Shown: positions 1-12,800 of the stretch, in pieces
How the letters are laid out: each line of letters opens with the position of its first letter
How positions within the stretch are numbered: position 1 is the first letter of the stretch
Source: Liolophura sinensis
Taxonomy: Eukaryota; Mollusca; Polyplacophora; Chitonida; Chitonidae
Assembly: GCF_032854445.1 (NCBI RefSeq)
Contig: NC_088301.1
Span: 6,124,044-6,188,043, forward strand
Length of the DNA: 64,000 nucleotides
Direction: 5' to 3'
Program-made: the position numbers and the translations under genes
Notes under the pieces: model-generated
The model's database searches: none
What the model saw: only the letters and a program-made list of their open reading frames with translations
Told to the model about the DNA's origin: nothing

Positions 1-754
1 ATTCATGTTAATTGACTGATCCATGAAGTCTTAAATATCAAGGACCTCTGTCAAAAAAATATCTGATCAATTTAGCAGAAAGTCTGTTGTCTGAGTGATA
101 ATAAAATGTATTGGCGACAGATTATTCTGTTAAACATAGCAGACACATTCTATTAATTCAACATAAAGATTGCATTAAACCAACAGATTATTCTGTTAAA
201 TACAGTTAACGCATTCTGTTAATTCCAACCTAAACATTGCATTTGATTAAAACATTATTTTGTTATATATAGCATAGGCATTCTATTAATTCAACACAAA
301 GATTGCATTTGACTAACAGGATATTATGTTGAATATGACACAGTAGTGGGTTCTAATAACAGAATACATTCTAGCATCATTCATAAGATGACTTTCTGTT
401 CAAATCAACACATCAGTTTTTCTAAGTGTCACAAACAGAAGGTGTGTCGAGACTAAAGGCATGTTATCACTGTATCACCATGGACTCACTCCTCCTGTCA
501 GAACAAAATTTAAACTCCCACACTGATAACACTATCCGTCATCACAGTGGGCGGCATTAAGCCACACTCAGCCATCCATTCATTCAACACAGTACGAATA
601 TTGGGGAAATATCACAAGTACCACGTCTCTCAACTGTAACAGTTGTGACGGTAATTTTATAATACTTGTAATACTTCTGATAATACAAAATCATAATTTG
701 AACATACCCTGTCATGTTTTTTATTTATTTATTTTTTTTTAATTTTTAAACACT
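1..754. other. 3' flank of the MATE gene
   Basis: This stretch lies downstream of the MATE stop codon (minus strand). It holds a MITE-like element at about 76-400, and AATAAA-type polyadenylation signals on the minus strand in the run of TTTATT at about 719-731. I see no other gene. Confidence 0.5.
76..400. mobile_element. MITE-like element, copy 1
   Basis: The ends are imperfect inverted repeats: the left end reads CAGAAAGTCTGTTGTCTGAG and the right end, reverse-complemented, begins AACAGAAAGTCATCTTATGA. The interior holds about four degenerate direct repeats of roughly 80 bp built on AACAGATTATTCTGTTAA. A shorter relative with the same ends lies at about 34912-35090. There is no coding capacity. 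The superfamily is not identified. Confidence 0.5.
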
Positions 755-841
755 TCAAAAGCTAGTAAACTGTTCACAGTTACCTGAGGAATGCACGATA
801 CCGTTGGTCGTTTTTGAAGTGAGGGTCAGTCTTTCTCCAGC
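755..841 (-). CDS. MATE exon 18 (terminal, residues 480-507)
   Basis: The exon follows a TTTTCTTAG acceptor and reads [14 protein letters not shown] onward to a TGA at 755-757. AATAAA signals follow about 25 nt downstream on the minus strand, supporting a terminal exon. An in-frame GTAACT at 783 could act as a donor instead, in which case the tail would lie outside the window. Confidence 0.6.
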   Translation of the reverse strand, partial: AGERLTLTSKTTNGIVHSSGNCEQFTSF

Positions 842-3800
842 CTAAGAAAATATTCAAATATTAATAATTAATTTTACCAGCTGAAAACAGTCAATTTACA
901 GTGAGTGTAGGAGTAAGCCAATCGCAGGACTTCTGATCAGAGTTATACCATAACTGTGCAATGCAGTCACTCAGAAAAAAAACAGACCGTCATCTAAATA
1001 TTGGGAAATAGGACTTGGTATTCTTTGATATTTAAACGTTGAAAAATAGTATAGATTTTTACAACGATTACTTTGATAACATTTGATGCCGTGCAAAAGC
1101 ATTTGGGTTAACTTGAAGGAAACGAAGTGCCACAAATCTTTTAACTTAATGCCAGTAGCCAAACTAGCCAGAGCTAGATGTCTGGGCACTGGGTAATATC
1201 AAAGGATAGGAAAATAGTATAAACCGTGTAAATCCTTATTGCTCTTAGTGGTAAAGGTTCTGCCTATTTCTTTGACGCACAAAAACAGCCTTGTGCCTTC
1301 TAGGCTTCATACCTGGTGCTCTGCTCTAAGTCTACAACTCACCTTTCTAACCTGATCATTCCAATCCGTTTTGTAAATGATGATAAAGTAAGCCACATTA
1401 ACAGGTGTGATTCCAACAGCTAATCCCAACCAAAAACCTGAAACAAGAATGCCTTTGTGTCAGTATATAACCATAGCAAACCTAACAGCATATCAAGGGA
1501 GACTACTCCAGATGTAATAGTTAGACTATAACTCAATGAACTTTTGAAAAGAGAAATAATTCACTGACATAAAATAGACTATATTTTATGTCAGTGAATT
1601 ATTTCTCTTTTCAAAAGTTCATTGAGTTCAATCCATTGTGCCCATGACCGCGGTGGTGTGTTTCCCTCGTGATTGAGACATGGCTGGACTGGGTGGCGAG
1701 ATCGTTAAGACAACGGCAAGTTTTAAGCCACGTGCCTTAACTGAACGTTCACCTTCCTTAGCTCACATCAGAGCACGAAGACGTAAAAATCTGAACCCTG
1801 ACATCCGTAAATACAGACGTGATAGGCTGGTTTTTCTGTGTGGATGAAGACAACGGTTTGTGTACAATTTTTCTGTCTTCACTAGCTTTATTCCTATATC
1901 CTATAATTCTTTTTGTCTTTTGATTTCGTGCACTAAAATAGCTTGACACACATTTTTTATGCGTCGTTTGGAACAAGAGATCAACTACGTTGCCCATTAG
2001 TGGTATAACTTAGGTTTTTGATGGCGCAGAAATACAGGTAGAACACTTCGATGTGAGTGGTCAGTCTTTGCGTGACCACAATTTTGTCGAGGCCATCAGT
2101 TCGGATGCTATATTTTTTACAAATCCCTGGTAACGATGTGCATTCAACTGGGCCAGCAGCTCTTAAATAATTGAATTTGTCAATCTTATTGAACACTGGG
2201 AATGTAAAATTAGTTGTTATTGGCCAGTTACTCCCCCGTTGGAATGTGAGTTTTTCATACATGTCGAAGGTCATACGGTTGTCATTTACGCATATTGTGC
2301 GTAAATGCCACCCACACAAACTCTGAACATGTCAACAACAACAACGGTAGAAATAGACTTTGGCCACATTGCGGTTTTTTTGCAATACGGAAGGTAGTTG
2401 GTCACTGTTAATCTATGGGTCTTTTTGAATACATTTTTGAAGTGTTTGTCTCTCTCCGACAAATATTTCATGGATTGAGGGTCGAAATTTTATATTGAAA
2501 TTGAAGTAATTCTCTAAATATTGTTTTAAATAAGGCCTGTGTACAGTGTCAAAATTTTAAAGTCTAGTAATCTTCAATTTGAAGCATAATTTGGCTGTGA
2601 ATTGTCTGACAATTTACCTTTGACCAGAATTTTTTACCGCTCACGAATTGAGGAATGCCCTTTCAGGCATGAGTTTAACAGCTAGGGTTGTCTTTGAGGT
2701 GTGTAAATTTGGTGTGGTAGTCTGTGTGCTCTGATGTTCATAAATCATTGTGCAATCTTTTTAATTGCATTCCCAGATTATTTTATCTTGTCGGACATTG
2801 ATTTGGTGTGGATCGCCAATGTTTTGGGGTATAACATATATCCTTCAGTGTATCTACCTGTTCGTCAGTTTACTTTGCAGCTAATTCCAACCTCATTATA
2901 TTTTAGCAGATGAAGTAGCCTAATTACTTCGACCTCAGTGATTAAAATTTAATCCGTCAGGCCAGGCTATCTAACATTTCATTGTATTTATTGCATTACT
3001 TCATTAATGTAAGGCTGAAAGCAACACTAAGTTTCTGAATACAATTATGGATCAATGATTAATTTGGTGATTGTTGTATAGAATGGGTGTCTCTATAATT
3101 GCTGCAGCATATAAGTGACAACATTAGCCTGTTTAGTGGCCTGTACATGTACAGTGGCCTATACATGTACAGTGGCCTATACATGCTCAGTGGCCTATAC
3201 ATGAACATACATGTATGGCAACACTCTACACCTACTGGATCAACACTTTAATTTTGGTAATTTTATAACCAAAAGAATTTCCAAAACCTGTGCGCTATCC
3301 AGTTATTATACCAGAGTATTGTATTCAAGACGAGTTATGGAGACTGAGCACTCTAAAATCCAGTGCTACACTTCACACTTTTCAATCCAAACGCAGTCTT
3401 GGAGAATCCCAGGCATTTCTTTCAAACAGAAAACGAAACCCTTCCAACTCGTAGCTTTTGCTCTTTTTCTCAAATTTGGAAAGTGCCAGGTCAAAGGATG
3501 TCAGCCGTCTTTCCTGGTTTGTAAAAGTAAATGGCTAGACTCTGGCTTCCTGTTTGTTAGATTGGTTTACATTTGGGTTTAGACTAGGCGTTGCAGGTGA
3601 GTTAATAGACAGTATTAACCGTGCTAATAACAAATCAGCCTTGCTACAAGCAGAATTTATGTCTATGAGGTTAAGAACTAAGGTATAAAGTAGACAAAGT
3701 AGCGGGTCTTATTATATTTTGTCCATTTGAAAATTTCATTATCTCCCCTTTGGGTGGCGTACCAAAAAAAGGAAACTGGAAAATTCCCTATGATATATGG

Positions 3801-6800
3801 TTTGTCTTTCCCACAAGGGTAATCAGTAAATTCTGTTATAAGGCTTTTCGCCTTATGGCGGACAACGTTGATTTGGTTGAGATTATTAACCAGACAACAT
3901 CAAAGTCAAAACTTATCATAAAGCTTATCCGTCGCCTGGTCTTATCTTCCCTAAAACAAAACATCTTCTTCAGAGTGAAGCTCATTCCAGGAAAAAACGA
4001 ATGTTATAGCTGACCATTTGTCTAGTTTCCGATTCTGGGAGGCATTCCATTTCGCATCTTGGCCGTGCAAAGAACTGATGCACATTCCAGCTCAGTTGAA
4101 CCAAATGTGACAAATCAGTTACTTAGGGCGTCTCTGCCATAAAACACTCTCAAATCATATACTCGTATGATAAATCGATCGATTTCAATCTCTAAATCAA
4201 CTGACCAAACTAAACCAATTTTTCCAGCATCCATTCAAATCTTACTAAATTTTGTGTCATACTTGTTTTTAAACAATCACAGTGCAGCTATCATATTCTA
4301 GTACATTTCAGCCATTAGTTTCATTTTCAAAATTGGTGGATTGCATGATCCAACCCATAGTTTCCTCCTCCAAAGGTCCTGAAAGGTGTTCAGCGTGCAA
4401 AACCGAATATTGACTCTCGATTACCAGTTAATCTTCCTATTCTGGACAAACTGGTGATAACTCTCCCGTGTGTAATACCATTTTTTTTCATGAGATGCCT
4501 GTTTAAATCCCTCTTTTTACTGGCATTCCATTGCTTTTTGAGGATAGGCGAACTTACAGTTTCTAAAGCTAGCATTGCAGAAACAGTACTACAGTTTGGT
4601 AACGTTGAATTTGTCTTTGAACCCTCTGGTTCTCAGAGCTTGACTGTCTCTATTACCCACTTCAAAAACAATGACATTAAAGTTTATATTAATATAGGTA
4701 AATATAAGAGTCATGTCCGACATTCGTTTATCACTCGTAGTCCGTAAAGGCCGTTCCAAGTCGATAATCGCAAGATCGATAATCGCAAGTAAAGCCAACA
4801 ATCCATCCTAGTGTCCTGTGCGTGCCCTGAAACAACATCCTCGGCTGTCTCGCCATACAACATGCCCGTTATTTCTGTTGCCTGACAGTTCTCCAGTGTC
4901 CTACCGTTTCTTTTCAGAAACCTAAAAATGTATACTAGATTTTATTGGCCTGAAGTCCACAAAATGTAAAGGACATAGTTTTTGCATTGATGCAGCAACA
5001 ACAACTGCAACAACAACAAATGCAACAACAACAAATGCAACAACAACAGCTGCAGCACTTGGAACGCGAGAATCTCTGGCATTTGGCATGACTACATTAC
5101 ACACATTGTTCTGACATTGTTCAGCTACATCTGCAAATCCAGTCAGTATTCTGGAAATGGGTTTTACCTCATCGTTCTGTCAAAAGAGTTTCAGAAAGAT
5201 GCTTTGCATTCTTGTAGTAGTCATAGAATTGAACATGTCGAAAGACTGTTTTCTACATTTGTTCAGTTTGACTTGCAAATTGGTTCAGGAAGCTGTAAAT
5301 TTATATGACACTATTGGCATGTCAAAACAATTTTCAGAAAGATGGGTTTTCTTCTTCTAGTAGTCGTGGACACTGAACTTGTGGAAAGACAGGGTGTTTT
5401 TGAAATGGCTTAGCTTGGGCTACAGATTCATTTCGTCAGTTGGAAAGATGGTGGTCGTTCATGTAATAGATTATGAACATATTATTAAGGCTGCTCTACA
5501 CGTTGTGTCCTGAATTTGTTCAGCGTGGGCTGCAAACTTTTAATCCATTGGAATTATTATGACATCATGTCACAACAATTTCATAGAAATGGTGTTTTTG
5601 TTGTTAACAAGAGCTTTCAGCTTACATTTGCTTTGGTGGAAATTTTACACAATTAGATATATTTAGATATCACGCTCAAGATGACTGTGTTCTGCTAGAG
5701 CTGTACCTTTTCCTGGTTTTGGTTCATTAAGGCGGTAAATTTCTTCTATACATGTCAATGTTGTACCAAGGTTGGGCTGAGGGTGAATCTTCATTATTGA
5801 TTGGTCAGACACTTCGGGTGGGGTTATAACATTTACACTGTTATTCTGTGGCCTTTTCATAGACTCCCATCTTTTGCTTAAGTAAACTCAAGCCTTATTT
5901 TTGTATTTAGTAAGGGGGGCATGGTTTGACTTTACATGTCAAGGCACTTATTCCGTTATAAATGCCCCTATTATCTGAATCAATCTGTTTCACTAAATCA
6001 CCTTTTTTCTCAACCAATCAAAATTTTTTCTGTCTCTTTACAAAACAAGCTCCGTCTCCGACCACTGCCTGAATCATGACATCAAATATTTTTTCTATTC
6101 CAAGCCATCAATCAGACTTAACTTCAAAACAAAGAAAAGGCGTGTGGCTGTGTTTAGATTCCAACGGTAATCTTGAATCCAGCCGCTAAAAAAAGACATG
6201 TTTAAAGTCGTTACCTAAAGAGAAACATTCAGCCTCAAGTAATGTAATACTACAACTTAAGTAGGGACAGTCAGTTACATCTGTGCACTATAACTTCCTT
6301 TCTGTCTTCTACTAAAATTCAAATAATTTCTGACAGGCAATATTTGCATTGAACGAATGTTGCGTTTACGTATAGAACCCTGTCTGGTTTTGTCACGTAT
6401 TATTTTGTTAAATATCCGAGATAAATTTTTCTCAGAAAGTTGCCATGGATAACGACTTAACGCTATCCCACACATATACACGAATAAGATCACGTACTTG
6501 CTGCCTCACATGCTTAAAGTGTTCTATCCCAATTGATATAAATAAGATCAATCCACGGTTCTGTCCATTGTATAGAGAAATGGTAACTGACAAACCTCTC
6601 AACAAAAAATAAAAGGCTCAACTATCGATGGGAGCTACAGTCGAACACGAAACCTAATTTGCCATAGACTTGTCTCGTGACAATATTTCCTTGAATAAAG
6701 ATGGAAGACGACACTGGACTAAACTAACTACAGTACAAATCTGTGCGGCTTTGTAGAATACACCGACAAGGACGACCCAAACGGTACGGAAGTGAGTTTG

Positions 6801-9800
6801 AAGGATCTATATTCTGAAGTCAAATGATGGAAAATAGCCCAGTATAGTGTGGGTGGTGAATACATCCTTACCTATAGCCCCCAACTTGAGGACGAACATG
6901 AAAATAGCGGCCAGTGGCAGCCCTAAAGCGATGTATCCCACAAAATTACACACCGCACCCACCCACTGTCTGCCACACCCACGGAGAATCCCGCCGGACA
7001 AATACTGTACAAATAGATAAGAGACAGGATTATTGGATAATCATGTAATAATAAGGCTTTTAACATAACAAATTATTATGGTTGGTATCATATTCACATA
7101 AAACCCTTACATGTGTGGGAAGTCTGCGACCTGCATGAGGATGACCGTGGCTTTCTAATGCATTACCCTAATGCACTACTGGAATCCACTGATATCAGTA
7201 AAATATTCTTGAGTACGGCGTAATATGCCAATGAAATAAATAAATTAATAAATGAACAGAATGTGTATAGGCGGATTTTAATCACATACTGCATGTTTCA
7301 AATATATGTGTATCAATATTTGTGCAAGCATGTTTTCTGTTGTCGAAAACATCAGACTGTTACCTCACTCAAAAAGGGAAGCATGTGTCAAAACTGTGCT
7401 GGTTTCGGGCTTTAAACCAGGTTCTGACATTCCACGCGTAACGACGGCCCCGACCCAAACACTTTTGCAGTCGAATTGGCCAGGACCTATGGAACTTGCT
7501 CTCGAAATCGTTTTGTTCTCTATACGAACAACAGTCAGTTAAAATATGCTAGATACCAGGTTTGAGTTTCGAAAAGAAGGGGCCATGTGGTATTTAAACA
7601 AAAGGACTTGGCGATTTATGCTCATCCCAATGGTGCTTAAAGTCATACTTAAACAAACGTTTCACTTGTGGGAAGGCGGTCAAGCCTATCGGTGAAAGTA
7701 ATCAGGATTTAAACATAGCCGATTTTGGCGATAGCAAAGAAATCATCTCCCATATAATTTTGTGTATTTGTCTACGTTGCCGACTAGTCCATGTAAAGTT
7801 TTAGGGGCTACATAGATTTACATGAAACACAGGACTTTTGCTGAAATCTGTATGGCAACAATAATATTTACATTATCTTCGAAGAAAACCAGTCTTTCTC
7901 ACTTCAATATTATAATCGATTGTCAATAATTAAAGTACTAGCTTGTAGTGGACTATCAATTGCATTTTATGATACAATTGACAGGTTAACTTACCATACT
8001 CGAGTCAAGGAAGAACATATACACCAACACCGGAAGCATTTTAGAAGCCAGTTGTATAATTTCACTGAAACGTCATAACCAAACATATTTCAGCAAGGGC
8101 TTGATTTATGACAGTAGCTGAATACTGTTAAAAATAGGTCTATTGTCATGTTTAAATCTGCAAAAGAAATTGGCAATTTTACACCTTTGCTTGGTTAAAC
8201 AGCACTGGGAGCATTTGGGACACCAACTGTATGGCATCACAGAAACTCCACATAGAAGCATCTAGTCAGCAAAAACGTCATCTGTCACACATGTAAAATG
8301 CCACTGGACATACATATGTATATATATACATATACGCAATATCAACAAATATGTGTATTGGCAATAGACATTAGGTTTCGTTCCTTCACCTGACCTGAGG
8401 ACACAGAAAACATTTAAGATGTCTGTTGTATGAACGTACTGAAACGTCATAGTGAAACAATTCTCGACATGAATTTTGATTTTGTCCGGTGGTAATTTAT
8501 ATTTTGAAAAGAACATGATACACCTTTATAATCAATTGTGCAATAGCAACTTAAATTGTGCACCTTCGTAGAGTGTAACAACACTAAAAGCATTTGAGAT
8601 GTTAACTGCCTGAGGATACCGAAACACCACAAAGAAGCATTTACGAGCCATAATTTTAATCATTACATATGCATAGTGTTATTATTGCTGCCATGGGGAA
8701 ACATTTTGCCTGTATAAGAGTTTACCTGTCAGAGGTGAAAATCCGAAGAATATATCGTCCACAGAACAGCACAATGATCCCATTAAAAAAAAACACAGTC
8801 CCTGAAATACATTACATATCAGTTGAAGGTATTTGGTCATCAAAAGAAAGCCAGTTTAAGTTCTAGAAACCTTATTCTCTTACTCACTGGCAATCCATCA
8901 TTTTAGGTCTGCTTCATTTGAAACTTGGCTTAAATCAATGTATGTTTGAATAGGGTCAGTACCTACAGGATGTCTTACAGGCAATTCTATACAGGATTTG
9001 CTTCCTTTCAGTACTAATCCCACTACGCGTGTATACATGTCCCATTCAATATGCATATCAAAAGGCAATGTATATATATATATATATATACACATCCTTT
9101 ATTTACACATTCTGTTCACACAAACTATTATTTGTGTATATTCCGATATGCATACGTTACTAACAGGCAAGTGTCTGCGCCACCCTATGTACTGCCTTTG
9201 CCCCCTCGGAGTCGCCGGCACCCAACCGCTGTCCCACTACGATGCTACCAACCATTGACAGTCCAGCCTGTTGCTAAAATAAAAAAATAGACCATCTACA
9301 TGTTTAATTTACGTATCTTTGTCCACTGACGCCTTATGAATTGCAGTAAACATCACAGCATGTTTCTTACTTTATTCTGCTAAGCCGTGGTGCTAATGGG
9401 CGTGAAAATTTAATTATTGTCAGGCTATTGTGCAGTGCAGTTGCAGGATTATAAGGTTTTATCAGCACGAATGTGGGTCAAGTGATCTAACGATTCACAG
9501 ACGTATCGAGCGGTGATAAGCCACACTGACTAGTGGTATCAAACGGTAGATCCAACGGATCTGCGACTACTGGCCGCAATACATAAGGTTTTAAATAATG
9601 CCATTGTTAGATTTTAGGACCTACATTTATGGTGTAAAGATGAATATACTGTAATGTAATGGATGGAATGAGAGCAAGCCAGTAATACTGAACTTAATTT
9701 CTGTTAATCGGAGCAGTGCAGTGGTTTGTGTTCGGCAACGTTTGTCTCCCGAAGAAAAAAATTGTCATAGCCCGAAAAAAAGTCCGCCTGATTTTATCGA

Positions 9801-12800
9801 CTTGATCCTTTACCGGCAACAAACAATATTATTTAATCAAGGCCTTGCCGAATCACTGGAAACGCCACCATTTTGTATCATGCAGCTAAAATCTGCGAAG
9901 AGACAACACTAACATTTTATATAAAAAAACATAATTCGAACGGTGTTATAAATTGTGTTTCACAATAACGATGCTCTAAGCCGATTTACATTCTCTAATA
10001 GAAGAAAACCTCACGAAGATGCTAAAAGTAAGTAGTCAAATTTTGCATAAATTTGTTACAACACAACCTGATACCTGTCAGTAAACTGTGCTGCAAAGAT
10101 TACATTAAAACAAATTTATCTGTTTACTTACAAATCTTTTGCGATACGTCTAAATGCCCAGATACTGATAGGATTATGGCTGCAGTCTGAAGGTGGTGTG
10201 ACATTACGTTCTGTCGCTCTTAGAGGCAGGACGTATTCACTAGCCTCTCTGTAAATAGCCTGTACATAGTTTAGTGCATTTCCACTTTGTAATATCGTAT
10301 CTATTTTGCACTCGACATCCACACTGTTCCAAACGCATAGTTGTGGTCATCTCTTTAGGGTAGTAGTTCTCGCCCTGGCCCACAATGTTGTGGGCAGGGC
10401 GAGTAAATAGACCCTTACGCCTTAAGCTTGTAATGCAGGGAGGTGTACAACCGGTTGAAGTATACAATGGGCTAAAGGAGTTAGTGGGGAGTGGGCCTAA
10501 TGTCCTAAAGGGACTAATCAATGTCTCTAGAGATGCCTGGAATGTTACAGTGGCTACGTAAACTGTGAAGGAACAGCTGTTGGCTAGCGGCTTCTCATTT
10601 AACGGGGTAGATTGTCCAATATATGATGTGGAGGAGCAAAGGCTCCTGGTTAGATCTCGATGTCCGATCGAGGTGCCCGATGACACTATTCGAGGTTTGA
10701 TGTCCCGGTATGGCACGGTCCATCACGTCAGCCGGGAACATTACCTTTTTGATAGGTCACTTGAGAATGGTATGCGCCGTATTTACATGAATGGTGTGAC
10801 GGAGATCATTCCACAATCAATTTCGGTTGGGAATTTTAGAATTCCTTTGTGGTACAGAGGTCAGGTCCGTGCCTGTCACATCTGTGATAGCGCAGAACAT
10901 TTCAAGGCCGACTGTCCTTTAAAGGATAAATGCCTCAAGTGTAAACAAGCAGGCCACTTTCAAAAGGACTGCCCGCTGAGCGATGAAAATGACAATGGCG
11001 ATAATGACGATAACGATTGCAAAGATAATGATGATGATGATAAAGATAGTAATGTTTATGAAGTTGAAGGTGACAATAAAGATGAGAATGAAGGTCGAGG
11101 AGATGATGATGGTAATCATAGTGAGGGACATGGGAATGATATGGAAATTGGGGTTTCTGGCGAGTCTGTTCCTTCCAGTCAACAAAATAAAGGGACTTTG
11201 GATAACTCTGCTGCTGACAACGAGGATGCTGGAGAGTGGCAAGTTGTCACTAACTCCATGTCCTCCAGCAAAAAGATTCGAAATAAGCGCATTGATGCTA
11301 CAAATAAGGTCAGGAAGTTAAGCGAATCGCAAGTAGTAGGTGGGCCCCAGAGCCTTTGCGAGGCATCTCAGACGTCAAATAGCCCGGGGTGGGTTGTCGG
11401 CATGAATCAAAACTCGAATTCCTCCTCACCCCCTAGATCGTCAGAAATTTCGAATACTACGCCATCCTGCATTAAGGAGACGCAATCCAGTGGCGTGACG
11501 CCCTCCAAAGGTGCACTTGGTGAGAGTCCGTCCTTATGGGGTAGTACGTTCAGCCCTGACCCGTCTACAATGTCACAGTTAGACACTAGAGATACAGCAG
11601 ATTGCCTTGATCCTCACGGAAGCTCTCAGCAATCTGATATGTTTAGGGCTGGTGGAGAATCCAATATGGAGGAATCTCTTTCGGAAATGGATGCACCCGA
11701 AGACTTGCCTGCCTATACCAATGGCAAGGGTGAGGTCTTGGTACCTGTCTCAACATCCCTGATGTCGTATTATCGCACATTGCGACGAGACTCTAAAGCT
11801 GACAAGGTTAAAAAGCAGAGGAAGTTGATAACGTTGTCACAGGAGGATTTTGCTGAGCGTAGGGCAGCGATCTACAAGAAGTCCAGATCAAAGAAAAAGA
11901 ATAAATAAATTTTAATAATGGCTACTACAAAGATCCTACAGTGGAACTGTAGAGGATTGAGGTGTAACCTCGCAGAGCTCCAGATATTAGCTCAAGACCT
12001 CAATCCTGTAGCTTTTAGCTTGCAGGAAGCTCTGATGACTGATCCTAGTTATCAATGTCGAGGTTATGTATCTCATCACGCTGTTGCCACGTCGACGAAT
12101 GGAAAGGCATCAGGGGGTTCTTCTCTTTTGATTAGGCAGGGTGTAATACACAATAGAATGGCACTGGACACCGATTTGCAGGCGGTGGCGGTGCGTATCA
12201 CACTGGGTATAGTATTAACAATCTGTTCTATTTATATACCACCTTCTTCTACTCTTCACCAACAAGAGCTGCAAAATTTATATGACCAATTACCTGAACC
12301 GTGTCTTCTTTTGGGGGACTTTAATGCCCATAGTGTTCTCTGGGGTGACTCTAAACGTAACCAGAAGGGCTCTGTATTGGAGGATTTTATATCTAATAAC
12401 TCTCTATGCGTCTTAAATGATGGCACACATACTTACCTTCATCCTGCAAAGGGAATTTATTCGGTCCTTGATTTAGCTCTGGCTGATGCAGGGCTAAGAT
12501 CGGAATTCAGCTGGAGCGTCCATGATGATCTGTGCGGAAGCGACCACTTTCCCACCATACTTACCCTTGGGGAGCCGGTATCTTCCTCCCTTCCACACTT
12601 TAATTATGATAAAGCAGACTGGCCCCGCTTTGCTGTTCTGTGTGGTGAAACACTTACTAGCGATCTTTTTCTTGATGCAGTTGATCCTATCCAGTTATTC
12701 TCGGATCAGCTAATCGATGTAGCCTCCAAATGTATCCCGAAATCTTGTGCGGTTCCTCGTATTAAGAAACCGTGGTTCACGGAGGACTGTAAACGAGCTA

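Larger units (their letters stand above)
1438..6871. other. MATE intron 16
   Basis: This 5.4-kb intron contains a perfect palindrome (1531-1627), a short 18-bp tandem repeat (3130-3205), a tyrosine-recombinase retrotransposon relic (about 3600-4800), a small trinucleotide-rich tract (4985-5055) and old degenerate repeats of about 150 bp (5150-5650) sharing a TTTCAGAAAGATG core. The rest shows nothing recognisable. Confidence 0.6.

Noticed and set aside
10983-11321. Met/Lys-rich plus frame and its minus-strand counterpart
   Set aside because: Shadows of the Asp/Asn-rich low-complexity part of LINE ORF1.
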